Assembly (NCBI RefSeq): GCF_000737595.1
Contig: NZ_CP006271.1
Location: 496,001 to 560,000 of the forward strand
DNA length: 64,000 nucleotides
Direction of reading: 5' to 3'
From: Synechococcus sp. KORDI-52
GTDB lineage: Bacteria; Cyanobacteriota; Cyanobacteriia; PCC-6307; Cyanobiaceae
In this document: positions 19,404-26,842 of the stretch, piece after piece
Layout: each line of letters starts with the position of its first letter
Position numbering within the stretch: the stretch's first letter is position 1
The notes under the pieces: model-generated
The model's database searches: none
The model's input: the letters and a program-made list of their open reading frames with translations, nothing else
Told to the model about the DNA's origin: nothing
Position numbers and translations under genes: made by a program

Positions 19404-20434
19404 TCCAGCATGGATTGGGCCTGGCCCTTCTTCAGGATGGATTCCGCCTCTTGAATCCCCTGTTCCAGGGAATCACTGCAGCCGGAGAACCACAGATAAG
19501 CGCCGGCGTTCCAGCGCAGGGCGTCGCAGAGAGGCCCTTTGTTCTGCAGGGCGTTGCGTGCCTGATCGGCCCAGGTGTTGTCGTCCGCCCATTCCACGTC
19601 GGCGTCGTGGCAGCCATGGTCGCGGGGATGCAGGATCAAGCGCTCTGACTCCCCGTTCCGCACCCGAGCCGTGATGCAGGCCCGGCCGATGGGCAGGTCG
19701 GTTCCTCCTTCCAATCCCTTCACGGTGAGGACATCGGTTTCGCCGGCTTGCTTCAGGGCTTCCCAGGCGCGCGCTTCTGTTGGTGGGTGGACAAAGCCAC
19801 TCACGAGAAGGTGGTCGCCTTGATGGGGGGTCCAGAGCAGTTCCAGGCTGGCGACTGGTGGACGCTTGCCCAGTTCTTCGCGGTAGCTGATCAGGGTTTC
19901 CGCGATGGGGAAGTGATCCGGTTGATGGATCAGGGCGAAGCCGTTCTGCTGGAACCCGTCTGCAACGGCGCTGATCGGCAGACCTGTGAGGTCGAGATTG
20001 AGAAGGCTGAACAGGTCAACAGCGGTGACGCCGTATTTGATTGGCATCCGGTTACCGCCCTGCAGAACCACCGGCTGGCCACAGGCCAGCAGCACCAGCG
20101 TGGTGAGCGGGTAAATCGGTGCCGTGCGGGTGCGCCCGTCGTAAGGCATGCCGAAACACAGCGGTGCTCGACGGCCGGCATTGGATTGAAGCACCGGGCC
20201 ATGGGCTCGGTAGGTGTCCAACATCCCCGTGAGTTCCTGGGGCTCAGGCCGGCGAATGCGGTGGGCAATCAGAAAGGCGCCGATCTGTGCAGGCGTCGCT
20301 TCGCCCTGCAGCATCAGCTCCATGGCATCTGCCGCTTCTTCGCGACTCATGCCCTTGCTGGTGTGTTCACCGCTCCCAACCTTGCGCAGATGCTGTTTGA
20401 AGCGGTTGCGGCCGGAGAGAACTGCGCTCGTCAA
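19364..20434 (-). CDS. Anthranilate phosphoribosyltransferase-fold protein (TrpD2-like)
   Basis: A 356-residue protein of the glycosyltransferase family 3 fold. The N-terminal helical domain is clear in 'SKGMSREEAADAMELMLQG' and 'GAFLIAHRIRRPEP'. The anthranilate-phosphoribosyltransferase glycine-rich PRPP loop (KHGNR type) is replaced by 'VVLQGGNRMPIKYGVTAVD'. That fits the TrpD2/YbiB branch, which binds nucleic acid in E. coli and is not known to act in tryptophan synthesis. True TrpD is therefore unlikely. An exact NtcA-type GTA-N8-TAC palindrome lies 53 bp upstream. The 3' end overlaps the GNAT gene. Confidence 0.75.
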   Translation of the reverse strand: MTSAVLSGRNRFKQHLRKVGSGEHTSKGMSREEAADAMELMLQGEATPAQIGAFLIAHRIRRPEPQELTGMLDTYRAHGPVLQSNAGRRAPLCFGMPYDGRTRTAPIYPLTTLVLLACGQPVVLQGGNRMPIKYGVTAVDLFSLLNLDLTGLPISAVADGFQQNGFALIHQPDHFPIAETLISYREELGKRPPVASLELLWTPHQGDHLLVSGFVHPPTEARAWEALKQAGETDVLTVKGLEGGTDLPIGRACITARVRNGESERLILHPRDHGCHDADVEWADDNTWADQARNALQNKGPLCDALRWNAGAYLWFSGCSDSLEQGIQEAESILKKGQAQSMLDQLCTWRSSLTIR

Positions 20435-20486
20435 GGATCCGACCGAAAGCTGAAGTCAGTCTTCAGGAGCGACTGACCCCACAGAG

Positions 20487-20500
20487 GTAGCAATTGCTAC
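20487..20500. promoter_or_regulatory. Candidate NtcA operator (perfect palindrome)
   Basis: GTAGCAATTGCTAC matches GTA-N8-TAC exactly and is fully self-complementary over 14 bp. It lies 53 bp upstream of the TrpD2-like start (leftward). No TAN3T -10 box is seen at 22-24 bp on that side. Confidence 0.4.
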
Positions 20501-20507
20501 GAAAGGC

Positions 20508-20678
20508 TTAGGGCTTGCTCAGCCGGGACAGCCCTTCAAAACTGCCATGACGCGGATGCTCAGGGTGGTGGCGGCCTTCGGCGTAGTAGAGCCGCTCCAG
20601 CATCAGTTGGGGCGCTGCTACTGGAGGAAGGAGTTGCGCCTGAAGCAGTGTCGCCATGGATTGGAAAAATTGGCTCAT
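20508..20678 (-). CDS. Small conserved-looking hypothetical protein
   Basis: A 56-residue open frame from ATG 20678; a longer version from 20717 starts in an AT-rich, non-coding-like stretch. The product starts with an amphipathic helix (Met-Ser-Gln-Phe-Phe-Gln-Ser-Met-Ala-Thr-Leu-Leu), then 'LLPPVAAPQLMLERLYYAEG', then a His/Pro-rich tail 'RHHPEHPRHGSFEG'. No family is recognised. There is no signal peptide and no membrane helix. Codon use resembles the neighbouring genes, which is the main reason to list it. It is divergent from cynS. Confidence 0.5.
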   Translation of the reverse strand: MSQFFQSMATLLQAQLLPPVAAPQLMLERLYYAEGRHHPEHPRHGSFEGLSRLSKP

Positions 20679-20762
20679 TTCAAATTTCTTCTTTAGAGTT
20701 AATTTCACCTGCATCATTGGCCTGTTGGCTGTGTTTGTTGCTTCAAAACAGGCGGTTGTTTT

Positions 20763-20806
20763 GTAGTTGATGCTTCATTGTTAAGTCAGTATTTGCGCAA
20801 TAGTTT
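20763..20806 (+). promoter_or_regulatory. Possible NtcA-type promoter of cynS
   Basis: GTAGTTGATGCTTC (20763-20776; one mismatch to GTA-N8-TAC) is followed after 24 bp by TAGTTT (20801-20806, a TAN3T -10 box), about 70 bp before the cynS start. The spacing is right for NtcA activation. The mismatch and lack of experimental data keep this tentative. Confidence 0.4.
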
Positions 20807-20875
20807 TCAAGCTGCTGAGACGTTCCACTTTGGGATGCTGTTTTTGAGGCGGCCATAACATCTTTTTGTTCAATC

Positions 20876-21361
20876 ATGACTGTTTCAGCTGTTCCTTCGA
20901 CACCGTCGTTGTCAGCTCCTTCTCAGGAGACCGTCACCGCCAGCTTGATGGCCGCCAAGAAGGCCAAGGGCATGAGCTTTGCCGATCTGGAATCGGCCAT
21001 GGGCCTCGATGAGGTCTGGATCGCTTCTTTGTTTTATGGACAGGCCACGGCCTCCAAGGAAGAGGCTGAAAAGCTGGCTGAGCTGCTCTCCCTGGATCCG
21101 GCTATCACCGCGGCTTTGCAGGAGTTCCCCACCAAGGGCAGCCTCGATCCTGTGATTCCCACTGATCCCCTGATCTATCGCTTTTACGAGATCATGCAGG
21201 TCTATGGCATGCCCCTGAAGGACGTCATTCAGGAACATTTTGGTGACGGCATCATGAGCGCGATCGACTTCACGCTTGATGTCGACAAGGTGGAAGATCC
21301 CAAAGGTGATCGCGTCAAAATCACCATGTGTGGCAAGTTCCTGCCCTACAAAAAGTGGTGA
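20876..21361 (+). CDS. cynS: Cyanate hydratase (cyanase)
   Basis: Converts cyanate plus bicarbonate to ammonia and CO2 in the cytosol. 161 residues, slightly longer than the ~156-residue E. coli enzyme because of a Ser/Pro/Thr-rich N-terminus. The N-terminal helix-turn-helix-like domain ('[21 protein letters not shown]') is followed by the catalytic domain. There '[11 protein letters not shown]' supplies the catalytic Arg and Glu, and '[10 protein letters not shown]' supplies the catalytic Ser. The C-terminus '[11 protein letters not shown]' is canonical. No cynABD transporter genes are nearby, so cyanate may come from elsewhere or be made internally. A strong terminator follows. Confidence 0.97.
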   Translation: MTVSAVPSTPSLSAPSQETVTASLMAAKKAKGMSFADLESAMGLDEVWIASLFYGQATASKEEAEKLAELLSLDPAITAALQEFPTKGSLDPVIPTDPLIYRFYEIMQVYGMPLKDVIQEHFGDGIMSAIDFTLDVDKVEDPKGDRVKITMCGKFLPYKKW

Positions 21362-21390
21362 GAAGCCCACTGTCTTGATTGAAGACATCT

Positions 21391-21416
21391 AAGCCCCGCT
21401 GCGGCGGGGCTTTTTA
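21391..21416. terminator. Intrinsic terminator between cynS and the HEAT-repeat gene
   Basis: AAGCCCCGC, loop TGCG, GCGGGGCTT, then T residues to 21415. It serves cynS (rightward), and the convergent HEAT gene's stop (21414-21416) lies in its T tract. Confidence 0.85.
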
Positions 21417-22136
21417 TTGGCGGAATTGTTGGCTCAGTTGGGTGCTGGCCATTTTGCGACGACTGTCGTCATTCAGCTCCTCACTCAGCTCCAGCAGGCA
21501 GCGCTGACTGGCAGGTGTGGCGATGCAACCGAGCGCGCGGAAGGCGGCCTCGGCTACAGGCAGGGACCCATTGCGGCACAGGTCTGCCAGCTTTTCGCTG
21601 ATCAACACGCCATCGCGGCGTTGCAACACCCGTATGGCAGCCATAACCACTGGATCGCGGAAATCATTCAACACCTCTTGGCAGAACTGCAGCAGTTCGC
21701 CGTCGTCGAGGCAGTGGGACCGGAAGCTGAGCAGTTGAAGGCCAGCCAGTCGGTGCAGCTGGCCCGGGTGATGCAAGCAATTCACCACAACCGTCTCCGG
21801 AACTTCGGCGCCCCAGCAGGCCAGAGCCTGCACCACCATCAGGTTGGCGTCTTCATCGTTTGAGGTTTGCATGAGCTGAGCCAACAGCCAATCGCGGGCC
21901 TCGCTCTGGTGGCACAACCCTGCCGCCATCACCAAATCAGGCAGAGCCCCATGGTCGGCGAGGAGCTCTTGGATGACCGGCCAGCCGTGCTCGGCTTGCA
22001 TTCCCAGTTTTTCGCAGAGGGCTCGCCGCAGATCAACAGAAAGGCTGGGGGAGTAGACCTCCCCCAGCCAAGCGGGCTCCAAAGGAGCACGTCGTGATCG
22101 GGCGAGCCGTTCCCAGAGAACGGCTTCGTCGTTCAT
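21414..22136 (-). CDS. HEAT-repeat protein, phycobilisome-lyase-like repeats
   Basis: About 240 residues made of helical repeats, for example 'DDGELLQFCQEVLND...PVVMAAIRVLQRRD' and 'LPVAEAAFRALGCIATPASQR', the alternating pattern of HEAT/PBS-lyase repeats. No catalytic residues are visible, and such proteins usually serve as scaffolds or chaperones. ATG 22136 is preferred to the longer ORF from 22190, which would overlap the transporter gene. It starts 8 bp after the formate/nitrite transporter stop and is the last gene of the nirA-led run. A role in assembly or regulation of nitrite assimilation is therefore plausible but only inferred. Confidence 0.75.
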   Translation of the reverse strand: MNDEAVLWERLARSRRAPLEPAWLGEVYSPSLSVDLRRALCEKLGMQAEHGWPVIQELLADHGALPDLVMAAGLCHQSEARDWLLAQLMQTSNDEDANLMVVQALACWGAEVPETVVVNCLHHPGQLHRLAGLQLLSFRSHCLDDGELLQFCQEVLNDFRDPVVMAAIRVLQRRDGVLISEKLADLCRNGSLPVAEAAFRALGCIATPASQRCLLELSEELNDDSRRKMASTQLSQQFRQ

Positions 22137-22143
22137 GGATGGA

Positions 22144-23031
22144 TCAGCGGGCACCCAGTTCAGCAGCGAGCTCACGCTCCAGTTTTTCATCGTGCTCGGT
22201 CGGAAGCACGTTCTCCATCTGGGTGCGGTGGGTGCTGTAGAAGAGCATCCCGATGAACACCATGCCTCCCACGATGTTGCCGAGGGTGACTGGCAGGAAG
22301 TTCCAGAAGATCACCTTGGTGAAGGGAACGCCTGAACCGAGGATCGGGCCGGCGGTGTGCAGGAACTGGTTCACCACGATGTGCTCCATGCCCATCGATT
22401 GGAAGGCGGTGATCGGAAGCCAGCAGGCCAGGATCTTGCCGGGAACGCTCTTGCTCACCAGAGCCATGGTCACGCCTAGGCACACCAGCCAGTTGGCCAC
22501 CAGTCCGCGCAGGAAGGCGAGGAAGAAGCCCATGCTTCCGAGGGCCTCGTACTTCTTCTCAACGTTGATCTGATTGAGCGCCATGATCTTCTGGGCCACG
22601 GCATCCCAGATCGGTGGGCCGACGTTGTCAGCAGCGCCATCCATGGTGCCGCTGGTGAGGCTGATGGCCATGATCACGGCCACAACGGCTGTGCCGATCC
22701 AGTTGCCGATCCAGACCCAGACCCAGTTGCGGAAGGTGGCACCCCAGGTGCTTTTGCCAGCCCAGGTGGCCATCGGCAGCAGGGCGAAGTTGCCGGTCAC
22801 CAGCTCCATGCCGAACAGCACGATGCTGGCGAAGCCGAAGGGGAACAGCAGCGAGCCAACAAAGGGGGCTTTGACAGTGATGCCCACGGTGAGGGCCAGG
22901 ATCACGGCCAGGCCCAGGATGGCTCCGGAGTAGAAGCCACGGATCAGCAGGTTCTTCACGCTGACCGTTGATTTTTTGCCGCCGGCGGCAATCATGCCGT
23001 CGACAAGCTCATTGGGTAGGACGTAGTCCAT
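22144..23031 (-). CDS. Formate/nitrite transporter family protein (FocA/NirC)
   Basis: A 295-residue FNT channel with about six helices. 'GSLLFPFGFASIVLFGMELVTGNFALLP' in the first half and 'NWLVCLGVTMAL' in the second correspond to the two pseudo-symmetric FNT signatures. The central pore histidine of the family is expected in the 'MGMEHIVVNQF' segment, and His is seen there. Given nirA upstream, nitrite import is the most likely role, though formate is possible because purU and formamidase in this window both make formate. It lies between a 44-codon ORF and the HEAT gene, all on one strand. Confidence 0.92.
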   Translation of the reverse strand: MDYVLPNELVDGMIAAGGKKSTVSVKNLLIRGFYSGAILGLAVILALTVGITVKAPFVGSLLFPFGFASIVLFGMELVTGNFALLPMATWAGKSTWGATFRNWVWVWIGNWIGTAVVAVIMAISLTSGTMDGAADNVGPPIWDAVAQKIMALNQINVEKKYEALGSMGFFLAFLRGLVANWLVCLGVTMALVSKSVPGKILACWLPITAFQSMGMEHIVVNQFLHTAGPILGSGVPFTKVIFWNFLPVTLGNIVGGMVFIGMLFYSTHRTQMENVLPTEHDEKLERELAAELGAR

Positions 23032-23066
23032 CAGATGAGATTGAGAATTGGACGAAGGTTCTGATG

Positions 23067-23201
23067 TCAGCCGCTGATGCGGTTCATCAGGCGGGAGAAC
23101 AAGTCAGGGCTGCCGCCCTGACGGTTGATGGCGGCTCCATCGCGACCACTGGCGCTGAGCCAGTTGACGAAACGAGAGAACATGTCGTTGCGGTTGGCCA
23201 T
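23067..23201 (-). CDS. 44-residue hypothetical protein between nirA and the FNT gene
   Basis: An open frame from ATG 23201 to TGA at 23067, between the nirA stop (23272) and the transporter start (23031) and on the same strand. The product is basic and hydrophilic with two related halves: 'MFSRFVNWLSASG' and 'LFSRLMNRISG' at the C-terminus. Both have a Phe-Ser-Arg-hydrophobic-x-Asn core, so it may form two short amphipathic helices. No family is recognised. Position in the operon and normal codon choice favour a real gene. Confidence 0.55.
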   Translation of the reverse strand: MANRNDMFSRFVNWLSASGRDGAAINRQGGSPDLFSRLMNRISG

Positions 23202-23271
23202 GACAGTGAGGGGGAGTGGTCGATGCGGGGAGCCGTGACTTCAAAAGGAAGCGTCACGGCGACCGCAGCGA

Positions 23272-24813
23272 TCAGCCCTTTGGGGTGGCCCCGAACTTGT
23301 TGATCAACACGTCTTTAAGAGCGGCCTTGATCTCATCAGCAGGGATCGCCTTGCGGTGGATTTCCCCGATGCTCGGATTGGCGCCCTGGGACCCACCGAG
23401 GGTCATCGTGTAGCCCTCGCCCATCACCCCTTCACTGTTTTTGGCCTTGGTGCCGGTGAGGCCGATGGCACCCATGTAGGCCTGGCCGCAGGTGTTGGGG
23501 CAGCCGGTCCAGTGGATTTTCAGCTCTTCAGGAAGATTGAGCTCCTGGTCGAGCTCCTTGGCCGCTTCCAGGGCTTGGTCCTTGGTGTTGGTGAGCGCAA
23601 AGCCGCAGTAGGTGTTGCCGGTGCAGGACACCGTTCCGGCGGCGATGTGACCGGGTTCCAGCGGGAAGCGCTGCACCAGGGCGTCAGCCTTCAGGGCCTC
23701 GAGCTTGTCGTTGGGAAGGCCAACGAGGATGACGTTCTGATCCTCCGTGAGACGCACCTCGCCACTGCCGTAGTCGATGCTGGCGGTTGCGAGATCCTGC
23801 AGATCCTGGGCGGTCAGACGACCAACCGGAACGTGCAGACCGGCGTAGGACAGGCCCTCCTGTTTCTGGGGATGGAAGCCGTAGTGGGAGCGGGGCGTGG
23901 TGTCGAACACGGAACCCGGATCGGGAGTCAACGGACCGAAGAGGTCTTCCACCTGGCTGCGGAACACGTCATGGCCCACCTGATCGAGGTAGAGGCGGAA
24001 GCGGCCTTTGGGGCGCTTGTCGCGCTCACCGTTGTCGCGCCAGAGTCGGATCACGGCATCGGTCATTTTGCAGATTTCGTCTGGCTTTACCCAGGCGTTC
24101 AGGGGAACGGCATAGGCATTCATCTGCGATGACAGAACACCGCCGATCCAGACGCCAAATCCCAACACCCCATCCCGTTCCACGGGGTGGAAAACGATGT
24201 CGTTATGGAGCAGGAAGTTGTCCTTCGCGCCGGCAACGGCGGTGTTCCACTTGCGAGGCAGGTTGGAATACTCCGGGTTGCCCTGGCAGTTGTTGGTGAG
24301 GAAGTTCTGTAGCTCGGTGGTGTAGGGCCGCGTGTCGACGATCTCGTTGGGATCGATGCCGGCGATAGGGTTGCCGGTGACGTTGCGGGGGTTGTCGAAG
24401 CCGGATTGGATGGTGCTGAGGCCAGCTTCCTTCAGCCGCTTGAGAATTTCAGGCAGGTCGCCCAGCAGCACACCGCGCAATTGCAGGTTCTGACGGGTGG
24501 TGATGTCGCAGCTGCCGTTTTCGCCATAGCGCTCAACGATGGAGCCAACCACCCGCAGCTGATCGGCCGTCAGCACGCCATTGGGAACCCGCAGGCGCAA
24601 CATGAATTTGCCTGGCGTTTTCGGACGCCAGAACATGCCGTACCACTTCAAACGCAACTGAAGGTCGGTTTCATCCACCTGCTCCCAGCCGAGTTCGGCG
24701 AACTTTTCGATTTCGGTGCCGACCAACAGGCCATCCTTGGCCGCCTTGTTCTGCTCGATCTTGTTGAGCTTCTTGCCATCCAGGTAAGGCCTGGAGGGAG
24801 AGCTAATGGTCAT
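23272..24813 (-). CDS. nirA: Ferredoxin-nitrite reductase
   Basis: Six-electron reduction of nitrite to ammonium with reduced ferredoxin, using siroheme and a [4Fe-4S] cluster. 513 residues, normal for cyanobacterial NirA. The cluster/siroheme cysteines are in 'CTGNTYCGF' (Cx5C) near residue 390 and 'GCPNTCGQAYMGAIGL' (Cx3C) near 430. 'LRLRVPNGVLTADQLR' and 'DITTRQNLQLRG' are the conserved N-terminal substrate/siroheme arginine regions. ATG 24813 is the start. A GTA-N8-TAC site lies 199 bp upstream, and genes for siroheme synthesis follow on the other side of a 91-aa ORF. Confidence 0.97.
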   Translation of the reverse strand: MTISSPSRPYLDGKKLNKIEQNKAAKDGLLVGTEIEKFAELGWEQVDETDLQLRLKWYGMFWRPKTPGKFMLRLRVPNGVLTADQLRVVGSIVERYGENGSCDITTRQNLQLRGVLLGDLPEILKRLKEAGLSTIQSGFDNPRNVTGNPIAGIDPNEIVDTRPYTTELQNFLTNNCQGNPEYSNLPRKWNTAVAGAKDNFLLHNDIVFHPVERDGVLGFGVWIGGVLSSQMNAYAVPLNAWVKPDEICKMTDAVIRLWRDNGERDKRPKGRFRLYLDQVGHDVFRSQVEDLFGPLTPDPGSVFDTTPRSHYGFHPQKQEGLSYAGLHVPVGRLTAQDLQDLATASIDYGSGEVRLTEDQNVILVGLPNDKLEALKADALVQRFPLEPGHIAAGTVSCTGNTYCGFALTNTKDQALEAAKELDQELNLPEELKIHWTGCPNTCGQAYMGAIGLTGTKAKNSEGVMGEGYTMTLGGSQGANPSIGEIHRKAIPADEIKAALKDVLINKFGATPKG

Positions 24814-25011
24814 AAGTCGATTGACGAGTGGGCGGATTGATTGCTCAAAGACGAGGTGCGAATCAATCGAGATGGCCCGAAGACCGGCAACGCTTCAAAA
24901 TGAAGGTGAGCGTTGGGTTGTCTGAATAAACACCGCGACGGCAACCCTGGTCCGTAACAAAGAGAACACTTTTGGTGTTGATCAATTCCAGGGCTTTGTT
25001 CTGTTCGATTT

Positions 25012-25025
25012 GTAATGCCGGCTAC
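25012..25025 (-). promoter_or_regulatory. Candidate NtcA operator for nirA
   Basis: GTAATGCCGGCTAC is an exact GTA-N8-TAC match in the 257-bp region upstream of nirA, after the stop of the upstream small gene. On the nirA strand a weak -10-like TGGAAT follows at about 21 bp. The rest of the 24814-25070 gap shows no convincing gene. nirA genes are NtcA targets in studied cyanobacteria. Confidence 0.55.
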
Positions 25026-25070
25026 ATCTGGTGGTTCCCGTGAGGCCGTAAAAGGCAATTTGCTTCGGCC

Positions 25071-25346
25071 TCAGTATTGGCGTCCAATTTCGCCAACCAT
25101 GCGAACGGCTCCGGCCCGGAGCATCTGCCAAACCCGCTTCATCGCAGCGAAGTCTTGATCCAGCTCGGAGGGCCCGGCGGGGCGGTCGAAACGTCGGGAG
25201 TACCGGTCGTCCCTGGTGTCGTATCCCCGGCTGTACCGGTCGTCCCGAACGTCGTATCGGTCGTACCGCTCCATGCGTCCGCCCAGCGGCTCCCGGTAGG
25301 AACGGCTGTCCAATGGGGCACGATCAAAACGACGGTTGGGTGCCAT
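25071..25346 (-). CDS. Arg/Asp/Tyr-rich hypothetical protein with tandem repeats
   Basis: About 91 residues from ATG 25346. The middle contains the tandem units 'YDVRDDRYSRG' and 'YDTRDDRYSRRFD', preceded by related 'MERYDRY'. The whole N-terminal two thirds is low-complexity and rich in Arg, Asp and Tyr. The C-terminal third ('DFAAMKRVWQMLRAGAVRMVGEIGRQY') looks like an amphipathic helix. No family is recognised. Such RDY-rich tails are often disordered and bind RNA or membranes, which is speculation here. A hairpin formed by TGAGGCCG/CGGCCTCA (25041-25073) overlaps its stop codon. Confidence 0.6.
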   Translation of the reverse strand: MAPNRRFDRAPLDSRSYREPLGGRMERYDRYDVRDDRYSRGYDTRDDRYSRRFDRPAGPSELDQDFAAMKRVWQMLRAGAVRMVGEIGRQY

Positions 25347-25373
25347 GACTCCTTCAACGTTCACAACAACCCG

Positions 25374-26036
25374 ATGACATCAGCAGGGATGGTCATCGAT
25401 CCGTGGCCATTGCTACGGAATGACGCTTCCGATGGGGGGCGGCAAGGGTTGCATTTGGTGGTGCATGGCCGCAGTGGCGGTGTTGTTCCTGGCTGTCTGG
25501 CCTCCCTGCCGGATCTCCTGGCCCAGCGGCGTTCGGCGCCGGTGCAGTTGGAGGTGCTGACGGCTGAACAAGCCGTGTCCGCACTTCCCCAATCCTCTTG
25601 GATCGTTCCGTTGCTGTTGCTGCCTGGTGCGCATGCCCGCAAGGACGTGCCAGCGATTCGGAACAGGCTTCGTGGAGCTGGGGCCTGTGTGCGTTTGCTG
25701 CCCTTTCTGGGCTCTTGGGTCACCTGGTGGAACGCCGTGCTCTCAGCACTTCCAGTGTCTGATCGCGCTGATGCCGTGATGGTGCACCACCCCCTGCGCC
25801 CGGGGGTGGCGGATCGCTTTCTCGCGATGTTGGCGTCTCGCCTGGCGTTGCCGTTGGTTGCCTTTGATGCCTGGCCCGCGTTCCAGCAGCGCCATCCCAG
25901 GGCCCGGCCCCTTCCGTTGACTCTCGCCCCGAACCGCATGACGGAGGCGCTGAGCGAAGCTGGTGGATTGCCTCCTCTGCTCGAGCATCCCCCCACCCGC
26001 CAGGCCTTGATTGATCTGCTTGTTTCCCTGCCGTGA
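25374..26036 (+). CDS. CbiX/SirB-like sirohydrochlorin chelatase family protein
   Basis: About 220 residues. 'LHLVVHGRSGG' near residue 25 corresponds to the metal-binding His of the HG(S)R motif in small CbiX/SirB chelatases. 'IVPLLLLPGAHARKDVPAI' matches the second conserved His region ('PLFLxPGxHxxxDIP'). Together with the adjacent uroporphyrinogen methyltransferase and nirA, iron insertion into sirohydrochlorin to make siroheme is the best guess. The conservation is weak, so the chelatase call is not certain. ATG 25374 and ATG 25389 are both possible starts. The stop overlaps the next gene's GTG by 4 bp. Confidence 0.6.
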   Translation: MTSAGMVIDPWPLLRNDASDGGRQGLHLVVHGRSGGVVPGCLASLPDLLAQRRSAPVQLEVLTAEQAVSALPQSSWIVPLLLLPGAHARKDVPAIRNRLRGAGACVRLLPFLGSWVTWWNAVLSALPVSDRADAVMVHHPLRPGVADRFLAMLASRLALPLVAFDAWPAFQQRHPRARPLPLTLAPNRMTEALSEAGGLPPLLEHPPTRQALIDLLVSLP

Positions 26037-26821
26037 CCACCGCTGAACAACCCGGAACTGTTTATCTGGTGGGAGCCGGGCCCGGCGATCCTGAGTTGCT
26101 GACGCTGAAGGCACATCGGCTGTTGAGCCAGTGCGATGCCCTGGTGTACGACTCGCTGGTGCCCAAAGAAGTGCTGGATCTTGTTCCGGCAGCCTGCGAA
26201 CGCCGTTTTGTCGGCAAGCGCCGCGGACATCATTCGGTGCCACAACCAAGCACCAATGCTGTGCTCGTTGAAATGGCTCAGAAGCACAGCACCGTGGTGC
26301 GCTTGAAGGGAGGTGATCCGTTTCTGTTTGGTCGTGGAGGGGAAGAAGCGGCTTACCTGGCGGATCGGAACATCCCTGTTCAGGTGGTGCCTGGTGTCAC
26401 CGCCGGCATTGCCGCCCCTGCCTACGCCGGAATTCCCGTTACCCACCGGCGGGCGGGATCATCGGTGACCTTCGTCACCGGCCATGAGGAAATCGACAAG
26501 CGCCGTCCTTCTGTGGATTGGCGTGCCCTGGCCGCGGCCAGTGACGGATTGGTGATCTACATGGGGTTGCACAACCTGCCCCGGATCGCGGAGGAGCTAA
26601 TGGCGGGTGGTTTGGCCGCGACAACTCCTGTGGCGGTGATCCAGCAGGGCACCGTGGCGGGGCAACGCTGCCTCAAGGCCACCTTGGTTGACGTTGCTGA
26701 TCAATGCCGCGCGCAAGCCTTCAAGTCGCCCTCGATCGTTGTGGTGGGTGAGGTGATTGATCAGCAGGTTGAAGCCTGCATGCCCACACCGGCAGCGGTC
26801 ACGATGCCGATTCCGTTCTGA
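26033..26821 (+). CDS. cobA: Uroporphyrinogen-III C-methyltransferase
   Basis: SAM-dependent methylation of uroporphyrinogen III at C2 and C7 to precorrin-2, the branch point to siroheme and B12. 262 residues. The tetrapyrrole methylase signatures are clear: 'VYLVGAGPGDPELLTLKA' at the N-terminus, 'VVRLKGGDPFLFGRGGEEA' near 85 and 'VVPGVTAGIAAPAYAGIPVTHR' near 115. There is no CysG-type dehydrogenase/chelatase fusion, which fits a separate CbiX-like partner. GTG 26033 overlaps the upstream gene (GTGA). Its likely purpose here is siroheme for NirA. Confidence 0.95.
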   Translation: MTTAEQPGTVYLVGAGPGDPELLTLKAHRLLSQCDALVYDSLVPKEVLDLVPAACERRFVGKRRGHHSVPQPSTNAVLVEMAQKHSTVVRLKGGDPFLFGRGGEEAAYLADRNIPVQVVPGVTAGIAAPAYAGIPVTHRRAGSSVTFVTGHEEIDKRRPSVDWRALAAASDGLVIYMGLHNLPRIAEELMAGGLAATTPVAVIQQGTVAGQRCLKATLVDVADQCRAQAFKSPSIVVVGEVIDQQVEACMPTPAAVTMPIPF

Positions 26822-26842
26822 CCGCCTCCGTTCGATTCCGCT

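Noticed and set aside
24810-25058. 82-codon frame covering the nirA upstream region
   Set aside because: Overlaps the probable promoter and NtcA site; composition is not protein-like.
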